The notes under the pieces are model-generated. The model was not told the DNA's origin and searched no databases. It saw only the letters and a program-made list of their open reading frames with translations. A program made the translations under genes and the position numbers. A stretch of DNA of 27,500 bases from Linnemannia schmuckeri. Lineage: Eukaryota; Mortierellomycota; Mortierellomycetes; Mortierellales; Mortierellaceae. The stretch spans positions 1 to 27,500 of the forward strand of contig JANATG010000011.1 of NCBI GenBank assembly GCA_029449235.1, given 5' to 3'. This document shows positions 20,931 through 27,500 of the stretch, one piece after another (the stretch's first letter is position 1; each line of letters opens with the position of its first letter).

Positions 20931-22353
20931 CTATTTTACAAGAACCATGGGTATGTTCCTATGATCGGGCGGGCGGTCGAGAGATGCGAGGGCTTGCATG
21001 AAGAACTCGAGAGCTGGGCGGAAGTCTGTTTCCATCTGTTTTGCACTCTTTTCTGCCTCCTAATCCATTTCTTCCCCGAAGCGTGTCCTCTAATGCTTTG
21101 ATTTCTTCTCGCTGTTGCATTTGTCCTTTTCCCCATAAACGAGGAGGAATGGTGCCGGAGGAAATGAAAGCGCTGTAGGAGAGTAACAAGGGGATCTTTG
21201 GTCATGGCCATAAGGACAAAAGACTGTTCGTCGTCGACGAAAGAAAGCACACGGGCCTTGAACTCGAGACGCGCCCCTTTGATCCATTGGTCCCTTGTGC
21301 ATGCTGCAAGGCGGATAGGCTTTGGTTGGAGTCCATCGAGCTCCTAGTTGTAGCCGTCTACGTATACATAGGCAATATAGTAGTAGTCATCTTCTGTGCT
21401 CAACTTGTCCTCGTCGTCGCTGCCATAGTCGGGAAATGAGGACTTGGTCTCTTTGCTAACAGAGACGCTGCTTGATCTGGTAAAGTGACTGATGTTGCTG
21501 GCAGATAGGATTGCGATCTTCGTTTCTGAGACGGTCCATCTTTTCCAGTGGCCTCGCCTTTCCGTTTCTTGAGTGCTTTCTGATCAGGAGTCTTGGTGGA
21601 GTTCCTGCCAGTGTTTCTGTATTCATGCCCATGGACTACGTCTGTAGAGCCGGTATCTGTTGTCGTTATTGCTGTGGTTGTGTCTGTGGACATTTCGGCA
21701 TGGTTAAGAGAAGGAAAGAAGAAGAGGGGGAGATCCGCAGTGCTGTTGTGATTCCCGCGGAGCTGAATGCAGGTTGTCATTGTCAACCCTTTATAATATC
21801 GTACATAAGTTTATTTGAACGTCTAAAGATGATGTTAGTATCAAATGCTTCATTCATGTTCAATGTCATCATACATCCAACAGCTGTACAGTACTTGACA
21901 TTGCGCCTCGATCGTCACTTAGGCTCTTCCTACGTCCTGAACAAATGTGCGAATGTTTTTAATTACCAAAAGTGAAAACCCTATAGTAAAATCCTTAAAA
22001 TTCCTGAGTAAGGGTCCGATATCGAGCCCGTCATCGTCGATCGTCACCCCCCTGCCTTTGAGAGGTTAAGGCGATGGAGGCTAGCTTGGGTCCCGCAGGC
22101 ATCCGGGATGACTTACTATGCAAAGTACACATTCGAGAAGTCAGGCTGTTGATCTAGAGACCGGACCTTGGAGAGGCGGGAGCCCAGGGGATTTATTAGA
22201 AAGATGAACCCGTAGACGGGGTTGCAGTGATTGGCGAGGGTACGGAAAGTGGACTGCGGAAAGTGGACTGGTCGAGGGAATAAAGTTCCTGGATATGGGT
22301 GCCCTTGATTCCGTTTCGCCACATGGTGGGACCATGAGGATGAGGATGCATCC
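20931..22353 (-). pseudogene. Decayed minus-strand gene with frameshifts and in-frame stops
   Basis: A once-coding region read from 22353 (MDASSSSWSHHVAKRNQ). A GTAAGT donor at about 22110 pairs with an excellent TACTAAC branch and CTTTAG acceptor ending at 21823, but the splice creates a TAA. The next coding part (~21780-21400; Thr-rich, then basic) shifts frame at an AAAA run (21541-21544) into a stretch with SKETKSSFPDYGSDDEDK and TEDDYYYIAYVYVDGYN, meets TAG at 21344-21346, then reads on in frame as ELDGLQPKPIRL and DDEQSFVLMAMTKDPLVTLL. A further frameshift near 21190 and another TAG at 21060-21062 precede a natural-looking end (ALEFFMQALASLDRPPDHRN..., stop 20931-20933). At least four lesions make a pseudogene likely; a poor-quality assembly is the alternative. 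Family not recognised. Confidence 0.6.
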
Positions 22354-22586
22354 ATGTTATGGTTGTTATTGATGTTCTTCGTTTTACTGTAAGTTGTTGT
22401 TATGGTGGTCTGTGTGTGTAGAAACAACGAGCTTCCTCCTGGAAGCCTCTTTTTTTTTCCAAGGTAGAGATTGAACTGAAAAAGCGCCACTGAATGAGAG
22501 CCTAATGTGGTGATTTTGAGTGGCTTAGCTTCTGATGGCCATTTTGACTATTTTACGCGTTTGCCTGCGAGTGTCTGAAAAAGCAC

Positions 22587-22708
22587 CTTCTTCCACGATA
22601 CGAGCAAGTAAGCACTGTACCTTTTTGACCATTAGGAGCAGTAGTAGTTTCCAGTCTTTAGAGAATAGCTATTGACATAAATCATCTTCTTCTACGATAC
22701 GAGCAGGT
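22587..22708. repeat. 23-bp direct repeat, two copies 99 bp apart
   Basis: CTTCTTCCACGATACGAGCAAGT at 22587-22609 recurs at 22686-22708 with two transitions (C to T, A to G). Both copies lie 215-340 bp upstream of the start at 22923. They may be regulatory sites or a local duplication. No tRNA-like or other RNA structure was found around them. Confidence 0.7.
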
Positions 22709-22922
22709 CTTGAGAGTCACCTCTCCCTCCTCGACTAGCGACCCTGTCACACCTGGCACTGCCACCAGCGCCTCGGCCAACCAAAGGCAACTCCCCTCAA
22801 GACCCCCACACTAAAGCGGTCATGTGACGTTTAAATTTTTTTTCTTCCTGTGTCGAAGTGCCCATCACCCGTTGAACATCTCCCTATCCTCCACTACCGA
22901 GCAATCAGCAAAGCAATACAGC

Positions 22923-24467
22923 ATGTCATTGTCGCTTTCAGGAAGGAAGCTGTACAGGGTGAATGTCCATGTAGACTGTCATCAGCCAGAAGAGATCCCC
23001 GCCGACGTGCGCGCTCGGGATTTAATCAAGTTTCTCGTCTTGGCCAAACCAGAGGATAAGGTCTCGACTCTCAAAAAGGATGTCGTTGAGGAGCTCAAAT
23101 CCTTCCCCCGTTCGTAAGACTTTCTCATTCTTACGTCCATCTCTTTGTACACCATGCTTTCATGTATGTATGGCAATACTCGTTTATTTTAACAAATTAT
23201 GCACCCTGCTATGTTATGTCCATTATGTTGTAGCAAAGGATTTGTAGTCGAAGGATTTCAAACGGAGCGTGAGTTCGATATGCACGAGGACCAAACATTA
23301 TACCATGTGGTCGACGACGACTCGATCGTGAATGTCATTGGACACAAGGAGCCCGCAGGCACAGTAGACGCAAAGGAGATCAAGTCCAAAGCTGTTAAAT
23401 CCGCCAAATCCGCCAAGGAGACCAACAACACCAGCAGGAAGGCTGCAGTGGTGACATCGGCGACGCCGGCCAAGAAGGAGGAGAAGGAAAAGGTGATCAA
23501 ACAGGAAAAGGTCAAGGAGCCCAAGTCCACCGTGAACAAGGAAAAGGCTAGGAAGGCTGTTGAGTTGGGAACCAAGGCGGAGGATGATGTGCAGGCCGAT
23601 GAGATCGTCGGGCAGGAGAAGCAGGTCAAGGAGGCTCCTAAGAAAGACGCCAAGACTGGAGCCAAGAGAGAGGGTGACAAGGAGACGAAGAAGGAGAGCA
23701 ACAACAAGAAGGCCAAGACGGAAGCAAAGAAGATGGACAAGCCAGCTGCCATGACTGCGGCCAAGATGGATGACAAAAGAGCACCTAAGACTGAGGCCAG
23801 GGAGGAGGAGAACCCAACAGCCAAGAAAGAAGCCAAAAAGGAGGCCAAGAAAGAGGTCAAGAAGGAGGCCAAGCCGGCAGCAGCCAAGAAAGACGACATC
23901 AAGGAGACCAAGCCAGCAGTAGTCAAGAAGGACGACATCAAGGAGGTCAAACCAGCAGCCAAGAAAGCTAAGACGGAAGCCAAGTCAACCGACAAGTCAG
24001 CAAGCAAGCCGGCGGAGAAGCCAGCAGAAAAGCCAGCAGAAAAGCCAGAAGCCAAATCGGAAGACAAACCTGCGACTAAGGAGACCGCCAAGAAAGCAGA
24101 GACGACGGAAACCAAGAAGGAGACCAAGGAGGTTAAGGAGGCAGAGACGACAGGAGCCAAGCCAGCAGCCAAGGAGGCCAACAAGTCAGAGAGGAAAGCC
24201 AAGAAGGCGGAGAAAGAGAGGAAGAAGGGGAAGGAGGAAAAGGAGGAAAAGGAGGAAAAGTCGGCAGATAGCGAGGTCGACCGCAGCAACACCACCGCCA
24301 CCACCAACGCCACAAAGACTTCCTCCAAGAAGCGCAAGAATACCGAGACCATCGCCCCTGTTGCCACCGGTGATGCCACGACGGACGCTGCTACTGCTGG
24401 TGTGAGCAAGAACAAGCGGAAGAAGGCTCGCATCGCTGCTGCTGCCCCGGTCGCCGCCACCAACTAG
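22923..24467 (+). CDS. Ubiquitin/coilin-like N-terminal domain protein with Lys/Glu/Ala-rich tail
   Basis: Two exons, 22923-23113 and 23234-24467 (donor GTAAGA, acceptor TGTTGTAG, phase 2), giving 474 aa. The first ~95 residues look like a beta-grasp domain (KLYRVNVHVDC, KVSTLKKDVVEELKSFP, KGFVVEGFQTEREFDMHEDQ, YHVVDDDSIVNVIGH). Strand order and the ending resemble the coilin N-terminal domain more than ubiquitin itself, but only weakly. Residues ~100-400 are disordered K/E/A/P repeats (KKEAKKEAKKEVKKEAK, KKDDIKE twice, EKPAEKPAEKP). The C-terminus carries nuclear-localisation-type clusters (SSKKRKN and KNKRKKAR). A nuclear or nucleolar scaffold is a reasonable inference; no enzyme motif is present. 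It converges with TRM6, 195 bp between stops. The antisense frame is open only because Lys/Glu/Ala codons lack antisense stops. Confidence 0.7.
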
Positions 24468-24662
24468 AACACTTTTTCCTTCCCGTTTGGTCATGTTTTT
24501 ACACTCACCACCGCGGATTAAAATAAAAGCGCGTCATTTTTCAATGGTAGTTTGTGGCTGAATATTACAATTGTCACACATGCATACCAAGTGTTTTCTG
24601 AAAGACAATGGAGGATGACAGTTCAAATGTTACAGAGTTGTTTATATGCGTGTACGCGCTCC

Positions 24663-26781
24663 CTACTCTTGCTTGGCGCGCTTGATAGACCGACTCTCAT
24701 CGCCATCATCCATCACAGTAGTACTGGCGGAACCTTCTTCCTTACCCCCGACCGCCTCATCGGCGACGTCTTCTACAGAGGCAGCAGCAGGTGCAGGGGC
24801 TGGTGAGGAAGCGGCACTCTCAGCCTCCTCGCGTGCGCGCTTAAGCCTTTTGGCCTCGGCGTTCTTCTTCTCCATGGCGAGACGCTCACGCTTGGTCAAG
24901 GCAGCCTGGACGGGCTGATCGATCACCTTGGTGGCGGTCAAGAGAGATCCTCCTGTACCCCAGGTTGACATCTCAGGATGTGTGCGGCCAGGCAAAACCT
25001 GAGATTTCCTGAGCCAGCTCTCAGTGAGTTGAGGGGCCAAAAGATTGGGACATCTCCTCATCCAGGTGCTGGTCTCTAAAAGCGCCTCCTTGGTGCCGTG
25101 ATATACGATGACGGGTCTGGATCCAGCGACATAGGGCAACAGCTTTTCGAGAATTGACTCTGGCTGATACTGCGAAGCGACAATCAGGGCGTCAAAGTTG
25201 CCCTCGAATAGGGTTTTACGAGACTCTTCTACAATGTTGTATGCCTTCAGGCGTCTGTGGTATCCCTCCAAGTCCTTTCCTGTCAACTGTGTCACATCCT
25301 GCATCTCATCTGGCGTCTCTATTATTGTCATAACAATTTGTGTACAGGTTGGTGCGCGCTCATGTTGAATCAAGCTTCAAGTTCAGTCAATGCGTTGCCT
25401 TTGCAAATATTAGTGCCCAGTGCGACTTACTCTCGTCGGTTGGGCGGTGGATGCGGAGCCAGGAAAGGACCTTGATGGTGTCGAGGATCTCTTGGTTAAA
25501 GTTCATGTACTTGACAATGTCGTAATGAGGGTTGTCACCATCGTACAGGCCAAGAATAGTTCCCTTGCCTGACAATAATGTGGACAATTCATTAAAAATG
25601 AGACGTCAGATCAAAGTAGTACAAGTTATTGTGATTGAGCAACCGTTAACAAATTTTTGAAAAAATGCTTCCCTACCTCCCATACGCTCTGCGAGGGCAG
25701 AGACGATCATCCCCTGGGTGTCGTCAACGACCAAGAGCTTGCAGCCAGAGTGGACATTAGAGTATGAGAGCAGCTGGGAGAGGGTGTCCATGCGGATGTC
25801 TCTGATCTTTGAGGGGTTCTTAACGTAAAAGTATTCGTTGACAGAGTAGGCGGTAGGCTTGATGGGAGTGAAAACCTTGTGAAACTTTTTGCCTTTCTTC
25901 TGCAGGTACTTTGCCTGCGAGTAAGCCGTCTTTTTGTCGAACGTTGCGTGGCTCTCCTTCAGCTTGTTCACGATTTCCTGTTGGAGTTAAGTGTATGCAA
26001 AAAGAAAAGTGTTACTAAGAGTTGCTTGCACCAGAATAAACATTGAGCCGTGTTTCCTGTCCAGGTCTTATACAGCTGCTGTTGCTCAAAGCATCTTGAA
26101 CAGATCGATCCTTGATTTGTTTGCTGTTCATACATGCTGTTTTTCCTTCCTGGTAAAGAATTGCTGCCATTAACGCTGTTTACTGTTCGTGAAAAGTTGT
26201 TGTCCTTGGCAATGACGTAAAGAGGAAAAGAGTACCTCGCCAGTAAGCTCCCCTTTGAGACCCTCGGACTTCAGTGCTTTGATATCATCAAGAGTAAGCT
26301 TTTGAGAGGTGGGATCGTCGACAATCTCGCGGTTGTTGTTAGCGGTCTCCTCGACCTCGCTGATGCCTTCTGGGTGGTAGACACGGGTCTTGCTGTCGCG
26401 ATCGTAGATTTCGTACGAGTTTCCCCATGCGTGTCCGATAATGTCGTTCGCCTTGAACGTTCCAAACTTTCCCAACGACACCGAGCTACACGTTGTTACA
26501 TTGAAGTTATTTTGGGTATTAGTATCTTGTGCCTTTTGCTGATCTCTCTCCCTCTCTCAACTCTAGAGACTTGAGTTTGTAACATTTCATGCTGTACGCC
26601 TATCTTTCGTTCTTTCTCTGTAAATATCTCTTGCACTGATTTCTTAACAAAAAAAAGGAAAGAGTCTGACTAAATCATACCTGCCGGCCTTGAGGACGAT
26701 GCATTTGACGTTGTCGCTTGGCATCTTGATGAAGACATGTTCTCCTGCGTTGATGATGTCTGTTGGATTGAGTGCCGCCAT
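24663..26781 (-). CDS. TRM6: tRNA (adenine-58-N1)-methyltransferase non-catalytic subunit Trm6/Gcd10
   Basis: Partner of Trm61 in the nuclear complex that makes m1A58 in the T-loop of tRNAs; Trm6 binds tRNA and lacks SAM-binding activity. Exons (minus): 26781-26681, 26485-26236, 25977-25677, 25568-25431, 25318-24663; all GT...AG and in phase, 481 aa, close to the family length. Visible family sequence in order: N-terminal beta region (HVFIKMPSDNVKCIVLKAG, SLGKFGTFKANDIIGHAWG), TLDDIKALKSEGLKGE, FDKKTAYSQAKYLQKKGKKF, IRMDTLSQLLSYSNVHSG, LLVVDDTQGMIVSALAERMG, then FDALIVASQYQPESILEKLLPYV and WLRKSQVLPGRTHPEM. The last ~80 residues are charged and end in a basic cluster (SIKRAKQE), possibly nuclear localisation. 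The start ATG at 26781 matches the expected N-terminus. Introns are 108-258 nt. Confidence 0.93.
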
Positions 26782-27500
26782 TGTTGTCCTGTCCTTTGGT
26801 GGCTATGGGAGGTTGGATAGGTGTAGTTAGCTTTCTTTTTTTTTTTATGTGTTGTGCTGATGTGACTGTGTCTGTTCTGGAATATGATTAAGGGTTTTTT
26901 ATTGCACTCGAAGAAGGAAACGGCTAGATCTATGGAGAAAGTCATTTAGGCGACATGCGAAAAACATGAGAGCGTCGGAAACATACACACAGACACAGAC
27001 ACAGACACAGACATAATTACACACGCAGGTCAGATCTGGCCCCTCTTTCTTTTTGTCCCGTCACTGTGTCCCTCTTCTTTTCTCCCTTCTCTCCTGTTCT
27101 CCCGATCCCGATCTGCAGTTGATTGGTTCTTTTTTCCACTGCTGTTGCTGTTGCTGCTGTTCTTGTTGCAAGCGTTCACTCTGTGACATGAATGATAGTC
27201 TCTTTTCGCCTTTTTCGCTCTTATTCTTCGCCTTTCTTCCCATTTCCCACGTTGCCTTTTTTTTTTTGTCTTATTTTTGCTCTTGCTCCTTTCTTGCCTT
27301 TTCTTTTCCTTGTCTCTTCCTCCCTTGTCCTTTTCCTTTTCCCTCCTTTTCCTTTTACCTTCCTTCCCCATACATCTACCTACATCCTCCCTCTCTACCA
27401 CCTTATCTCTCTCTTTCTTTCTTTATCTTCTGGTCATATCAACAGCTCTCTCCAACCACTGTGTTATTCCTACTCATCTTTGTTACAACACATATGTACA
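26782..27500. promoter_or_regulatory. Upstream region of TRM6 and probable CT-rich leader of a next plus-strand gene
   Basis: No complete gene. A hexanucleotide microsatellite (ACAGAC-type units) occupies about 26985-27014, and 27040-27440 is strongly CT-rich on the plus strand. In this window a CT-rich sense strand precedes the C2CD3-like start, so a plus-strand gene probably begins just beyond 27500. The basic minus-strand frame at 27030-27401 is the complement of this tract and is not supported. Confidence 0.5.

Noticed and set aside
23258..24463. A 401-codon open frame on the minus strand opposite the Lys-rich gene
   Set aside because: It is the complement of Lys/Glu/Ala codons, which rarely give antisense stops; its Leu/Ser/Ala-rich product has no domain features and the plus-strand gene has clear splice sites.
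27030..27401. 123-codon Lys/Arg/Glu-rich minus-strand frame
   Set aside because: It is the complement of a CT-rich tract with no conserved motif.

Overview
This looks like the left end of a chromosome from a fungus, probably an early-diverging filamentous or zoosporic lineage. The evidence is eukaryotic: a terminal telomeric array, short introns (77-258 nt) with GTAAGT-type donors and TACTAAC-type branch sites, and complete intron-bearing homologues of the fungal-type proteins Ubp6/USP14 and Trm6/Gcd10. I cannot name the genus. A mortierellomycete-like genome is my guess from general style only.

Layout. 1-812 is the telomere, with an unusual long-T repeat (G strand T5-7AGGG, mostly TTTTTTAGGG). 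813 to about 12,000 is a subtelomere with many open but broken reading frames: frameshifts, in-frame stops, a U2-snRNA-like scrap between 15-bp direct repeats, a ~105-bp inverted duplication, and long polypurine/polypyrimidine tracts. The only convincing intact gene there is a single-exon SGNH/GDSL-type hydrolase (10131-10955, minus).

From about 12.1 kb the sequence becomes ordinary gene-bearing chromosome. It holds an 11-exon Ubp6/USP14 deubiquitinase (12103-14675, minus) and a 2.26-kb intergenic region. Next come a two-exon 1274-aa low-complexity protein whose conserved blocks resemble the C2 domains of the centriolar protein C2CD3 (16932-20833, plus) and a decayed gene (20931-22353, minus). 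Last are a two-exon protein with a ubiquitin/coilin-like N-terminus and a very Lys/Glu/Ala-rich tail (22923-24467, plus), and a five-exon TRM6 (24663-26781, minus). The last 700 bp are a promoter-type region with a microsatellite and a long CT-rich tract, probably the leader of a plus-strand gene beyond the window.

There is no operon logic. Ubp6 acts at the proteasome and Trm6 in tRNA m1A58 methylation, both housekeeping roles. The points of most interest are the C2CD3-like gene in what may be a centriole-less lineage, the telomere repeat type, and the U2-like insertion. All exon models were made by eye from splice signals, reading phase and remembered family sequences; none was tested by alignment.
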